Source: Pontibacillus yanchengensis Y32 (GTDB taxonomy: Bacteria; Bacillota; Bacilli; Bacillales; BH030062). Taken from it: DNA of 64,000 nucleotides. The position numbers and the translations under genes were made by a program. Below the pieces are notes generated by a model that was not told the DNA's origin, made no database searches, and saw only the letters and a list, made by a program, of their open reading frames with translations. Below, in pieces: positions 1 to 7,930 of this stretch. Every line of letters begins with the position of its first letter. Positions within the stretch are counted from its first letter, which is position 1. Where the stretch lies: assembly GCF_000770635.1 (NCBI RefSeq), contig NZ_AVBF01000014.1:1-64000 (forward strand). The letters are read 5' to 3'.

Positions 1-88
1 AGTCGCTGGGCGCTGGAGCTGGACGTGGCCACTTCACTTTTTAGTTATAGACAAGCATTGAATTTTATAATTTCCTATACAGTAAAAA
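1..88 (+). repeat. Dispersed repeat, copy 1 (3' part with tail)
   Basis: The window begins inside a repeat whose 3' core (GCTGGGCGCTGGAGCTGGAC, 6-25) recurs near 16068-16087, 24042-24061, 32748-32767, 52272-52291 and 52396-52411. Here the core is followed by a tail of about 60 bases (GTGGCCACTTCACTTTTTAG and onward) that is nearly the same as the tail at 32768-32828. The tail stops where the terminator of the neighbouring minus-strand riboswitch begins. No coding sequence is seen. Confidence 0.8.
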
Positions 89-237
89 AAGGCCCAAGAG
101 AAAAGATTTCAACGCATACCAAATACGCTGAACCTTTCCCCTCGGACCTTTTGTGTCATTAGGTGCCTTAAGCTATGTAAGCAAAAGATGTAGCCCTCGG
201 TCGCAGACCTTTATATAAAAGCGGAACCCTAGCTACA
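85..237 (-). promoter_or_regulatory. ykkC-type riboswitch (guanidine-I or relative) with terminator
   Basis: Read on the minus strand, this leader has the ykkC hallmarks in order: CTAGGGTTCCG (232-222), GACCGAG (202-196) closed by the helix TGTAGC/GCTACA (237-232 with 194-189), and ACAAAAGG (154-147) followed by a G-rich 3' strand. That 3' strand (148-134) can instead pair over 15 positions, with several G-U pairs, with 105-91 and is then followed by six U, forming an intrinsic terminator that excludes the aptamer end. This is a standard ON-type design. Known ligands of this class are guanidine and, in variants, ppGpp, PRPP or ADP. The 3' core differs from the usual guanidine-I sequence, so the ligand is uncertain. 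The controlled gene lies beyond base 1. Confidence 0.6.
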
Positions 238-274
238 GTTTTCCAGTTCATTGAGTTTATGTATTCTTTCCTAT

Positions 275-303
275 ATAGTAACTGAAATAAAACAGAACTT
301 CAA
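275..303 (-). promoter_or_regulatory. Sigma-A promoter for the ykkC-type leader
   Basis: On the minus strand TTGAAG (303-298) and TACTAT (280-275) are separated by exactly 17 bases. The predicted start near 268 lies about 30 bases before the aptamer, which fits a dedicated leader promoter. Confidence 0.6.
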
Positions 304-394
304 TGATTAAAGAACCTACTAATCAGGTCTAAAGACTCACATTTTTCTGATAATATGTTACAGTAGTAGAGTAATCGACTTGGGAGTGAAACAT

Positions 395-925
395 ATGGAT
401 AACACAAATGAAGTAAAAGTGAATGGTATATTAGAGCGTAAGGAATACATAACACACAACCTGTATCACACTAAAAAAAGTAGAATTCTATTATCTTCCT
501 TATCCTTGATCATGTTTGGTTTTTTATTTTCTAATGCAGTCTCAGGGGATTTCTTTTCAGTTGTATTTATATCATTATTCATTGCTTCTTTTTTCTCAGG
601 CGCGTTGTACTTACTCACGACAGTAGGGATAAAAATACGCTCTTCAAGGGAATACAAGAGTGATCCAATCATACAAAGAGAAATTACATACCACTTTACT
701 GATGACGGAATCAATCAGTATTTAGGAAGATCAACCACCTACCTTGAATGGAAAGAAGTCTTATCCATATACGAGCACAAAGAGATGTTTCAGCTCTATA
801 TATCAAAAAACAAAGCAATTGTATTGCCTAAGCGATATTTTCAATCTAGTGATGAAGTGAACCAATTCAAGCATATAATTCATCAACATGCACATACAAA
901 CAAAGTGTACATAACTGAACAATGA
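395..925 (+). CDS. YcxB-like membrane protein
   Basis: This is a 176-residue protein with two hydrophobic helices near the N-terminus (about 30-75) and a C-terminal YcxB-like domain (about 95-165) containing a WKEVLSIYEH stretch and an LPKRYF motif typical of that family. The role is unknown; such proteins are predicted to be membrane-attached with a cytoplasmic PH-like domain. The ATG at 395 is chosen over an upstream in-frame TTG at 380 because GGGAGTG at 382-388 sits 6 bases before it. It is monocistronic and converges on the cell-wall hydrolase gene, with a hairpin between them. Confidence 0.7.
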   Translation: MDNTNEVKVNGILERKEYITHNLYHTKKSRILLSSLSLIMFGFLFSNAVSGDFFSVVFISLFIASFFSGALYLLTTVGIKIRSSREYKSDPIIQREITYHFTDDGINQYLGRSTTYLEWKEVLSIYEHKEMFQLYISKNKAIVLPKRYFQSSDEVNQFKHIIHQHAHTNKVYITEQ

Positions 926-928
926 AAC

Positions 929-958
929 AGGCAAACACTCATTATTGAGTGTTTGCCT
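929..958. terminator. Shared hairpin between convergent genes
   Basis: A 13-bp perfect stem (AGGCAAACACTCA, loop TTAT) lies between the stop at 925 and the convergent gene ending at 964. The U tract is weak on both sides, so termination efficiency is uncertain. Confidence 0.65.
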
Positions 959-963
959 AATAT

Positions 964-1545
964 CTATCTTAAGAAATAATGATTCCCAATAACCGTTGTT
1001 ACTTCTTTATTTCGAAGGTATTCACTTTGTGCCTTATCCGGATTATAGAAAAATAGAGATTCATTATCATATCCTTGATAAGCGAGAGCTTCCTTTACAG
1101 CACGCTTAGATTCATGGCTGGCTGATTGGTTGATACTACCATTCAAAACTGGTGAAAACTGCTTCCCATCATAAATGACTCCCTTAATAGAATCTGGAAA
1201 GCGATCACTTTCTACACGATTCAGAACAACAGTGGCGACTGCAACTTTACCTGCATAGCTCTCTCCTTTTGCTTCCGCTTCGACAAGCCGACTTAGAAGG
1301 TCTTGTTCAGAAGCGCTAGCATGGACAGGGATTTTCACCTGTTCACCAGGATAGATCATTGCTGTATCCTTGTTATTCATTGCCATCACTTGTTTCAATG
1401 GAGCACCATATTTCATCGCAATCTTATATAACGAATCGCCCTTTTGGACGGTATAAACATTTGCATGGGCAGAACTTTGCTCCGGAAAGGAAAAAGCTAA
1501 CGTGCAAAGAGCCACAATAGTAAAGATCCAAGTTTTCTTAAACAA
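964..1545 (-). CDS. LysM domain cell wall hydrolase (SleB/CwlJ family)
   Basis: This is a 193-residue secreted protein with a signal peptide (about 1-28), one LysM peptidoglycan-binding domain (about 31-73, with the YTVQKGDSLYKIA start) and a Hydrolase_2 (SleB/CwlJ) domain from about 83 to the end, beginning LLSRLVEAEAKGE, which holds the probable catalytic glutamate. The family cleaves peptidoglycan during germination or wall turnover, and this layout resembles YkvT-type proteins. The TTG at 1545 is preferred because AAGGAGG lies 8 bases upstream; the longer ORF from 1563 would place the ribosome binding site inside the coding region. Which glycosidic bond is cut cannot be read from the sequence. 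Confidence 0.85.
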   Translation of the reverse strand: MFKKTWIFTIVALCTLAFSFPEQSSAHANVYTVQKGDSLYKIAMKYGAPLKQVMAMNNKDTAMIYPGEQVKIPVHASASEQDLLSRLVEAEAKGESYAGKVAVATVVLNRVESDRFPDSIKGVIYDGKQFSPVLNGSINQSASHESKRAVKEALAYQGYDNESLFFYNPDKAQSEYLRNKEVTTVIGNHYFLR

Positions 1546-1770
1546 AGAATCTACCTCCTTCAATCGTAATCAATAATAAAGTAACATAGGAGGCAAACAG
1601 GATTCACTATTAATTATTTCCTGCATTTCCATCACATCTCCGCCGCTGTACATTATAAATGATGAGTTTTATAATCGGCTCACCGTTTTTCAACATAATG
1701 CTGTTATCTTAACCTAAAATGAATCAGGGTACTTAATTTCTTAATTACTCAATTAGTCCATAGAAATACT

Positions 1771-1800
1771 TTGATTTAAGTCAGCTATTCGATTTATTAT
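1771..1800 (+). promoter_or_regulatory. Sigma-A promoter for the XRE gene
   Basis: TTGATT (1771-1776) and TATTAT (1795-1800) are separated by 18 bases, about 45 bases before the start codon. The rest of the 300-base gap (1546-1847) shows nothing recognisable. Confidence 0.45.
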
Positions 1801-1847
1801 AGTAGTCAGAGATATAATATTAGAACTATTTCTAAAAGGAGATTCGT

Positions 1848-2171
1848 ATGAATAACGTTGGTACCACAATCAAAACTTTACGCGAAGAACATAACGATAC
1901 AATAGAGGAACTAGCCTCGAAACTTGAGTTAAACCATAAAGACCTTTCGGATATAGAGAATGGCGACCAAACTGCATCACTACAAATTCTTAGACAAGTA
2001 GCACTAACATATGATGCGTCACTATCCACATTTATTGGAGAAGATCCTAAGGAAACCGACGAAGTATATGATAAGTTTGAAAAATGGTTACCTTTTATCA
2101 ATACCATGGAGGAAAAAGGAATCACACCTGAAGCTCTCATTGAATTATTAGATAAACAATCCGAAGAATAG
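1848..2171 (+). CDS. XRE-family helix-turn-helix regulator
   Basis: This is a 107-residue protein. Residues about 6-60 form an XRE/Cro-type HTH (IKTLREEHNDTIEELASKL, then LSDIENGDQTAS). The acidic C-terminal part (about 65-107) has no recognised domain and may serve dimerisation. AAAGGAGATTC precedes the ATG. It stands alone with its own promoter and terminator, so no target can be assigned from context. The glutamate-rich helix 1 suggests it might act through protein contacts rather than strong DNA binding, but this is speculation. Confidence 0.75.
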   Translation: MNNVGTTIKTLREEHNDTIEELASKLELNHKDLSDIENGDQTASLQILRQVALTYDASLSTFIGEDPKETDEVYDKFEKWLPFINTMEEKGITPEALIELLDKQSEE

Positions 2172-2188
2172 AGAAACGATAAAAAAAC

Positions 2189-2213
2189 AGCCAATACCTC
2201 ATAGGTGTTGGCT
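2189..2213. terminator. Hairpin after the XRE gene
   Basis: The stem AGCCAATACCT/AGGTGTTGGCT (11 bp with one G-U pair) has a 3-base loop. It is preceded by seven A and followed by a pyrimidine-rich stretch, so it could act in either direction. Confidence 0.55.
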
Positions 2214-2309
2214 TTCCAATCTTCTTCATTTATTTTTCTTTTACTCATTATCCCCCTATACTCTATAACTATTAAAGGCATTGTTAGAATTGAATTAGGA
2301 GGTAAATAG

Positions 2310-2566
2310 TTGCCTAAAGTTATTAAAATCTTAATAGCTGCAATTAGTATATTGGTAGCTCTATATTCACATATCTCGGGAAACTATGAAATATCCTTTC
2401 CTTCATTAATACAATGGATTACCGGTTTTATTATTGGCGCAATGGCGATTTGGAGTATTGTTGATCTGAGCAAGAAAAGAAAGGGCACATTGGTTTCCTT
2501 TTCCTGTTCGCTACTATTATGATAGCCATACCATTAATTAAGACATTTCTAATGAGATTATCCTAA
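2310..2566 (+). pseudogene. DUF3953-like small membrane protein, frameshifted
   Basis: The TTG at 2310, with AGGAGGT just upstream, opens a 70-residue frame with two transmembrane helices (residues about 5-23 and 33-50), resembling DUF3953 proteins. The frame leaves the family pattern after the A/G-rich run at 2471-2486 (SKKRKG). Reading on one base earlier gives a third hydrophobic segment (IGFLFLFATIMIAIPLI) and a stop at 2566, restoring a product of about 85 residues as expected for the family. A single-base deletion in the run, or a sequencing error, explains this best; programmed slippage is possible but less likely. Confidence 0.55.
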
Positions 2567-2661
2567 AACCTGAAAACTATATATATTACTTATAGAAATC
2601 TCTTTTCCCTTTTATATTTAGCATTTTATTATGGAAGAAATTTAATTTTTGTATAGTAATA

Positions 2662-2706
2662 GACCGTAAAATATAAGTTTTTGTATAAAACTTATATTTT
2701 ACGGTC
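2662..2706. terminator. 20-bp perfect AT-rich hairpin
   Basis: GACCGTAAAATATAAGTTTT (2662-2681) and its exact complement (2687-2706) flank a 5-base loop. It lies between the frameshifted plus-strand gene and the convergent gene ending at 2843. The stem is unusually long and perfect but AT-rich, with TTT following. Confidence 0.6.
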
Positions 2707-2842
2707 TTTAAATTACTGTTTATTGCAGGTTAGCTTCACTGAAAATGATTCCTACAAAAGATGATTAGCTTAAGGGAAGCATTTCAAAAGGGATCATAAA
2801 TGAAGTGACCTGTAGATTAATTATCATGACCAAAGTACCCTT

Positions 2843-3481
2843 TTATTTATTTTCCTCAATATTAGTGGACCAGCTTTTCTTAAGTAATGGACCAGGAGGA
2901 TTTGGGCTATATTTCATTGTAACAAACCCTTTTTGCAGTCCAATTTCTTCATTAAGGTATGTTACGAAATTATTAAATAAAGGTTTGTCACCTTCTTTGA
3001 CCTCTCTTTCAAGAGTAATTGAAACAGAAGGTCTTACATCATATTCCTTAAAACTAATAGGATTTTCAGATGAAACATTAAACTTCTTGCCTACATTCTG
3101 TTGAAAGTGAACATTAAACCTTAACACTTTATTAAAGTGTTCGTTAATATATGGTGTTATTTCTTCTGTTAATGCTTCTTCCCATTTTTCTGCTATATAA
3201 GTATCCTCCATCTCTCCAGATTGAGTATTCTCATAAACTAAAAATTGGATATTGTCTGCTTGGTTAACCATTTTTGCTGCATAATCCAGATTGGGAAAGT
3301 TGCCCATATTATCATTAAGAATCTTCATATATTCAATATTGTCATCAAATTTCTTATCGACATAGTCTTTTGCTTTTTCCTCAACTTTATTTGCTTTAAA
3401 AGGATTCGAAGCCATCGAAATAGAAAATGTCAATATAGCCAACACCAGTATAGATGTAATAGAGATAAGAACTATTCGCAT
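2843..3481 (-). CDS. Membrane-anchored protein of unknown function
   Basis: This is a 212-residue protein with one N-terminal transmembrane or signal-anchor segment (MRIVLISITSILVLAILTFS) and an extracytoplasmic, charged remainder. No catalytic motif or lipobox is seen. The architecture recalls YfjL-like Bacillus proteins, but I do not recognise it firmly. The ATG at 3481 is chosen over upstream starts (3544, 3517) because GGGGAAGGATAGG precedes it and the anchor then begins at residue 1. The gene is isolated. Confidence 0.6.
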   Translation of the reverse strand: MRIVLISITSILVLAILTFSISMASNPFKANKVEEKAKDYVDKKFDDNIEYMKILNDNMGNFPNLDYAAKMVNQADNIQFLVYENTQSGEMEDTYIAEKWEEALTEEITPYINEHFNKVLRFNVHFQQNVGKKFNVSSENPISFKEYDVRPSVSITLEREVKEGDKPLFNNFVTYLNEEIGLQKGFVTMKYSPNPPGPLLKKSWSTNIEENK

Positions 3482-3544
3482 AATACCTATCCTTCCCCTT
3501 TGGTTAAATATATTCATACATATTCCGTTGTCTTGATGCTCCAT

Positions 3545-3930
3545 TTCACACTTATTTCACAAGCATAATTTGGTATTTGTTTAAAAGCCAATTATGAAGC
3601 ATCTTTTCTTACTACTAGACCTCCCTAAATTCTAACATAAATATCCAGTAGAATTAGTAGAATTTATTCATCCTTTTTAACAATCTATAATAAGACAAAT
3701 GGGAAGGCTTGATTTTGAAATATATTGGAGAAGTTCTTTACACTAACTCATCCTTTACGTTAATGAATACTGGCTCTGTAACTGCCCAGGGAGTCTCTAT
3801 ACAACACTTTAATTGATTACTAGTTCTATCTATGTTTTGCACTATGATATATTTCCATTTATTAAATTTGCTTAAAAAACCATTAACAAAATAAGCCCCT
3901 GTAATTTTTTAATGTTGATATCATCTATAG
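3545..3930. other. Intergenic stretch with nothing recognised
   Basis: This AT-rich stretch (with 3482-3544, upstream of the anchored-protein gene) shows no ORF with a ribosome binding site, no structured RNA and no repeat shared with the rest of the window. Confidence 0.5.
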
Positions 3931-3966
3931 AAAAAACAGGACTTCCATAAGAATGGAAGTCCTGTT
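3931..3966 (-). terminator. Orphan intrinsic terminator
   Basis: AACAGGACTTCCAT/ATGGAAGTCCTGTT (14-bp perfect stem, loop AAGA) is followed on the minus strand by six U. The nearest intact minus-strand gene (4141-5634) already has its own terminator at 4097-4129, so this one probably served a lost gene. Confidence 0.7.
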
Positions 3967-4084
3967 AGATTAAATTGGTCTTTAAGGGCTCTAGTTGTAT
4001 CTTTTTCAACTTGCTCACTACAAGCACCTTATTCTCAACAGTATTATAATCATAAAGGTGGCATCCATAATTAAAAGATATATC
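3965..4084 (-). pseudogene. Possible 3' remnant of a lost gene
   Basis: On the minus strand an open stretch of about 39 codons without a start site (containing DYNTVENKVLVVSKLKK) ends in TAA at 3965-3967, which overlaps a strong terminator. No start codon with a ribosome binding site exists upstream. It looks like the C-terminus of a deleted gene followed by its terminator. The family is not recognised; a chance ORF cannot be excluded. Confidence 0.3.
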
Positions 4085-4096
4085 TATTATAATCTA

Positions 4097-4129
4097 TAAA
4101 AAAGTAGGCACTCTATATGCGCCTACTTT
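4097..4129 (-). terminator. Terminator of the MFS gene
   Basis: The stem AAAGTAGGC/GCCTACTTT (4101-4109 with 4121-4129) is followed on the minus strand by a U tract, 11 bases after the MFS stop codon. Confidence 0.8.
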
Positions 4130-4140
4130 CTTCAATATCA

Positions 4141-5634
4141 TTATGAACCTGTTTCCGCTTCACTCTGATTCGTTTGGATATCTTCTGGTGTTGCTCTTTT
4201 TACAAACAAGGTAAGAACAAAACCTATAGCCACTACAGCAAATACAATTAAATAAACTAATTCTACACCAGCAACCATGCCCTCATTGATATTTGTTGGG
4301 CTATTTGGATTAGAGGTGTTACTCAAGTAAGCTTGCTGTCTGCTCGTCATAATGGCTATGAATACGGCAACACCCATCGCTCCTGATACAGGTTGGAGTG
4401 TATTCATGATTGCCGTCCCATGAGGATATAACGATTTTGGTAGCTGGTTCAGCCCATTGGTTTGGGCAGGCATCATGACCGCAGAAATAGATAACATTAA
4501 AAATAGATAACAAACAATGATGTACCAAAGTGGAGTATCCATTCCTACTCTGCTTAGTGCAAACATAATAATGGAAAGCGTAAACGTAGCTGGAATCATT
4601 AGCTTTCTAGGACCAAATCGATCAAACAATTTCCCCATTACTGGTGACATTAAACCATTTAACAAAGCTCCTGGTAAAAGAACCAATCCAGCTGTTGCAG
4701 CTTGTATTCCTAATGGACCTTGCATGTACATTGGCAAAATAATTTCTGATGAGAACATCGTCATGATGATAATTAGAAATAAAGATACAGCTAAGGTAAA
4801 CATAGGATATTTAAATACCCTTACATCCAGTAAAGGTTCTGGTAGTTTTAACTGTCGTAACGTAAAGAAAATCAAAGAAATCACGCCGGTGATAATTAAG
4901 AGATATACTCTAGGTGTAAGAAATCCTGCTTCCCCTTCTCCAGCTAAACTGAATCCTAGAACAATACCTCCAAATCCTAAGGTTGATAATAAAATAGAGA
5001 AGACATCAATTTTAGGCTTTGTAACTTCTCCAACGTTTTTTAAGAATTTATAACCGAAAGCAATAGAGAATAAAGCAAATGGTATAACTGTGATAAACAA
5101 GTATCTCCATCCTAAATGCTCGACAATGATACCTGATAACGTTGGGCCAATTGCTGGAGCAAACATAATAACAAGTCCTACTGTGCCCATTACAGAACCC
5201 CTTCTATCTGGTGGGAACAATAATAGAAATGTATTAAATATAATTGGGATTAATATACCTGTACCTACAGCCTGTAGCAACCTACCCGCTAGAAGAATAG
5301 GAAATGTAGGGGCAAGAGCACATATCGTCGTTCCAATAGTAAATACGGTCATCGTTCCAATAAACATTTTCCTTGTCGGAAATGATTGTAATAACACCGC
5401 TGATATTGGAGTCATAATTCCCATTACCAACATAAACCCAGTTGCCATCCATTGAACGGTAGGGGCGGAAATCGAGAATTGCTCCATTAATGTAGTTAAA
5501 GCAATATTCAATAATGTTTCATTTAAAATGGCGAAAAAAGCTCCAATAATTAATGAAATCATGACTGGCATGACATTAAAATTTGGATCATCTGCTAAAA
5601 ATTCATAGTGTTCTTCCGTATGCTCTTCACTCAT
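4141..5634 (-). CDS. MFS multidrug exporter, DHA2 (EmrB/QacA-LmrB) type
   Basis: This 497-residue integral membrane protein has about 14 hydrophobic helices. Diagnostic stretches are NETLLNIAL in helix 1, PTVQWMATGFMLVMGI in helix 2, AGRLLQAVGTG (motif B region) and the antiporter motif C APAIGPTLSG in helix 5. Members of this family export drugs or lipophilic compounds by proton antiport; LmrB and MdrP are the nearest remembered types. AAAAGGGG precedes the ATG by 7 bases. It is monocistronic, directly downstream of the two-component operon on the same strand (gap 99 bases), so co-regulation is possible but not shown. Substrate unknown. Confidence 0.88.
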   Translation of the reverse strand: MSEEHTEEHYEFLADDPNFNVMPVMISLIIGAFFAILNETLLNIALTTLMEQFSISAPTVQWMATGFMLVMGIMTPISAVLLQSFPTRKMFIGTMTVFTIGTTICALAPTFPILLAGRLLQAVGTGILIPIIFNTFLLLFPPDRRGSVMGTVGLVIMFAPAIGPTLSGIIVEHLGWRYLFITVIPFALFSIAFGYKFLKNVGEVTKPKIDVFSILLSTLGFGGIVLGFSLAGEGEAGFLTPRVYLLIITGVISLIFFTLRQLKLPEPLLDVRVFKYPMFTLAVSLFLIIIMTMFSSEIILPMYMQGPLGIQAATAGLVLLPGALLNGLMSPVMGKLFDRFGPRKLMIPATFTLSIIMFALSRVGMDTPLWYIIVCYLFLMLSISAVMMPAQTNGLNQLPKSLYPHGTAIMNTLQPVSGAMGVAVFIAIMTSRQQAYLSNTSNPNSPTNINEGMVAGVELVYLIVFAVVAIGFVLTLFVKRATPEDIQTNQSEAETGS

Positions 5635-5733
5635 ATTTCGTATCCCCTTTTTCTAGTTGCATTGCTTCGTTAAGCATTCCTATGTTACTACATAACCATA
5701 GAAGTTGAAAAGAAGGACGACTTTTACAATTGG

Positions 5734-7107
5734 TTACTTTTTCGCATGAAAATGAAAGTAGTAACTATTTCCCTCAGTAGATGACTGTATATCCCACTCT
5801 CCACCCATTTCTTTTACCATTAATGAAATAATCCGAAGACCTATCCCTGTACCTTTTGATGAAGAGGGTTGTTGTTCAAAGCCAGGACCTTTATCATTTA
5901 CTTCAAGTGTAATATCATTATTTTTTTCGATAATGGTAATGTTTATATATTTTCCTTGCTTGGCATGACGAATTACATTTTGGAAAACATTATCAAGCAC
6001 CCGCTGCATCCATTTCGGATCAAGAAACACGTTAAGAGGTTGTTTTGGAAACGCAACATTCACTTCAAAATCCTCCCCCTCAAAACTAGGATACCATTCA
6101 GCCAGGGATGTTCGTACCAACCTAACTAAATCCGTCTGTTCTGGGTTATAAGGGTATCGATGTGACGTTAAAAGGGAGTAAGCCAATAAATTATCAATTA
6201 ACTCTCCTAAATAACTTATTTTTTCATCTGCTAGTGATAAGGCTTCCTTCCCTTGTTCAGATGTTACTTCTTCTTTAAGTGTATAGATTTGTCCCCTTAG
6301 TGTCGTTAGTGGGGTACGTAAATCATGAGATAAATTAGCTGTTATCTCCCTACGAAGCTTTTCTTCCTGTTTCTCTTTCGTGCGACTTTCTTCTAATGTA
6401 TAGATCATATTATTAAACGTTTCTTTCAGTAGACCAATCTCATCTCGTTTATCAATTGGAATTGGCTTGGGTATCGTATTCGTATCTGATGGTATCATAG
6501 CCTCTTGTAAGCCTATTAATCTCTTACGTATCCTATGGAAAAATAAATAGGAGACAACAATGAAAGCAATATATATAACCGCGGTCCCAGCAAAATAAAA
6601 ATAAGGACCATATTCCATGATATAACGATTCATTTTGTTATCTAAAAATGTTCTGGATATTTGGAAAACAAGAAAGCCATTGCTGCGATCTTCCCCAATA
6701 AAAGCTACTACTGTAAAGGGGTTCTCATTGATACTCTCTTTCATAAATTGAATGGCTTCACTAGTATTCCATGTTTTTCTTGCACCTTTTGGATTACCTA
6801 CTTGATATTGAAGTTCACCTTCCTTATCCACCCAAAACAAGGAGGCATCGGGATATTCTTCCTTTATTTCATTTATGGTTCTATTGACTTCGCTAGGGCT
6901 AGCCGTTTCCAATTGTTTTGCATTAGTATGTATGGTTTCTTCTAACTCACTGCCCTGATACATCGTAGGTGCTCCATACATCCAATCTGTCACGGAATAA
7001 AACACTAGACTTAATAATGGTAGAGACATAGGTACAAGGATGATGGCACCAAAGATAATAAATACATATTTGCGTAATAAGGAGGAACTGGAATGTTGTT
7101 TTTTCAT
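5734..7107 (-). CDS. HAMP sensor histidine kinase
   Basis: This is a 457-residue membrane kinase with transmembrane helices at about 14-39 and 168-190, an extracytoplasmic sensor domain of about 130 residues between them, HAMP (191-243), HisKA with His261 in ITANLSHDLRTPLT, and HATPase_c with an N-box (LDNVFQNVIRHA) and G-boxes (DKGPGF, GTGIGL). It should autophosphorylate and pass phosphate to the adjacent OmpR-type regulator, with which it overlaps by 4 bases (ATGA). The sizeable outer domain argues against a BceS-type intramembrane sensor. Signal inferred: a peptide or envelope cue, because an ABC-2 exporter is divergently encoded. Confidence 0.88.
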   Translation of the reverse strand: MKKQHSSSSLLRKYVFIIFGAIILVPMSLPLLSLVFYSVTDWMYGAPTMYQGSELEETIHTNAKQLETASPSEVNRTINEIKEEYPDASLFWVDKEGELQYQVGNPKGARKTWNTSEAIQFMKESINENPFTVVAFIGEDRSNGFLVFQISRTFLDNKMNRYIMEYGPYFYFAGTAVIYIAFIVVSYLFFHRIRKRLIGLQEAMIPSDTNTIPKPIPIDKRDEIGLLKETFNNMIYTLEESRTKEKQEEKLRREITANLSHDLRTPLTTLRGQIYTLKEEVTSEQGKEALSLADEKISYLGELIDNLLAYSLLTSHRYPYNPEQTDLVRLVRTSLAEWYPSFEGEDFEVNVAFPKQPLNVFLDPKWMQRVLDNVFQNVIRHAKQGKYINITIIEKNNDITLEVNDKGPGFEQQPSSSKGTGIGLRIISLMVKEMGGEWDIQSSTEGNSYYFHFHAKK

Positions 7108-7775
7108 GCTTTCACCCTATAGCCAATGCCTCTTATCGTCTGAATGATAGCAGGCTTACTAGGGTTTTGTTCAATTTTTTCCCTTAAATGACGCATATGT
7201 ACCATGAGGGTTTTATCCCCTTCTATATAAGGTTCATTCCATATCCCTTCATATATCTGCTCTTTTGTTAAAATTTGATTTAAGTGACGTACCAGATAAA
7301 AGAAAATTTTATGTTGCTTACCAGATAAAATAATTTCTTCACCAGTGTTTTCATTAATGATTTGATAACGCTTTGGGAAAACCGTTAAATAATCAATCTG
7401 AATGGAATCCGTTGGGGAATGTTCAAACCTTCTCAATAATACGTCCACTCTAGCTAAGAGCTCTTTTGGATGAAAAGGCTTCGTTACATAATCATCAGCG
7501 AATTGCAGACCGTACACTTTATCATCTACAGCTGTTCGAGCTGTTAGCATCATAATAGGAATGTTTTCTTTCTTGTCTTTGATTCGCTTACCAAGTGTGA
7601 AACCATCAATCCCAGGAAGCATTACATCCAGTATAGCGATATCAGCCTCAAGGATAGATTGTTCGACTCCCTCATCTGATACATACCAGTGCACTAAGTA
7701 TCCTTCCGCTTCTAATTCCTTTTTCACCCATTCTCCAATTTCTAAGTCATCTTCTACATATAAAATGGAAGTCAT
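7104..7775 (-). CDS. OmpR/PhoB-family response regulator
   Basis: This is a 223-residue protein with a receiver domain (VEDD acidic pocket, phospho-acceptor Asp50 in ILDVMLPG, TKPF lysine) and a C-terminal winged-helix DNA-binding domain (ending TIRGIGYRVKA). It is the partner of the kinase that follows. The ATG at 7775 is chosen because AAGGAGTG lies just before it; the ORF from 7799 would swallow that site. It is divergent from the ABC transporter genes, so the 155-base gap probably carries its operator, although no clear direct repeat was identified. Confidence 0.9.
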   Translation of the reverse strand: MTSILYVEDDLEIGEWVKKELEAEGYLVHWYVSDEGVEQSILEADIAILDVMLPGIDGFTLGKRIKDKKENIPIMMLTARTAVDDKVYGLQFADDYVTKPFHPKELLARVDVLLRRFEHSPTDSIQIDYLTVFPKRYQIINENTGEEIILSGKQHKIFFYLVRHLNQILTKEQIYEGIWNEPYIEGDKTLMVHMRHLREKIEQNPSKPAIIQTIRGIGYRVKA

Positions 7776-7930
7776 CTTCCACACTCCTTCCATAAACAAC
7801 CAATGTAAAGTTATTATAACGTACTCTGTTTCTATAAAACTAAATATCTTAAGAAATTTAAACTGAATTTAACCTTGGATAACCTTCTGTTTAAGGTAGT
7901 GCCTTTATCATGACAGTAGAGGTGATAAAC

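Noticed and set aside
4517-5455. Plus-strand ORFs of 178 and 121 residues
   Set aside because: They are antisense shadows of the MFS transporter gene, which has clear family motifs.
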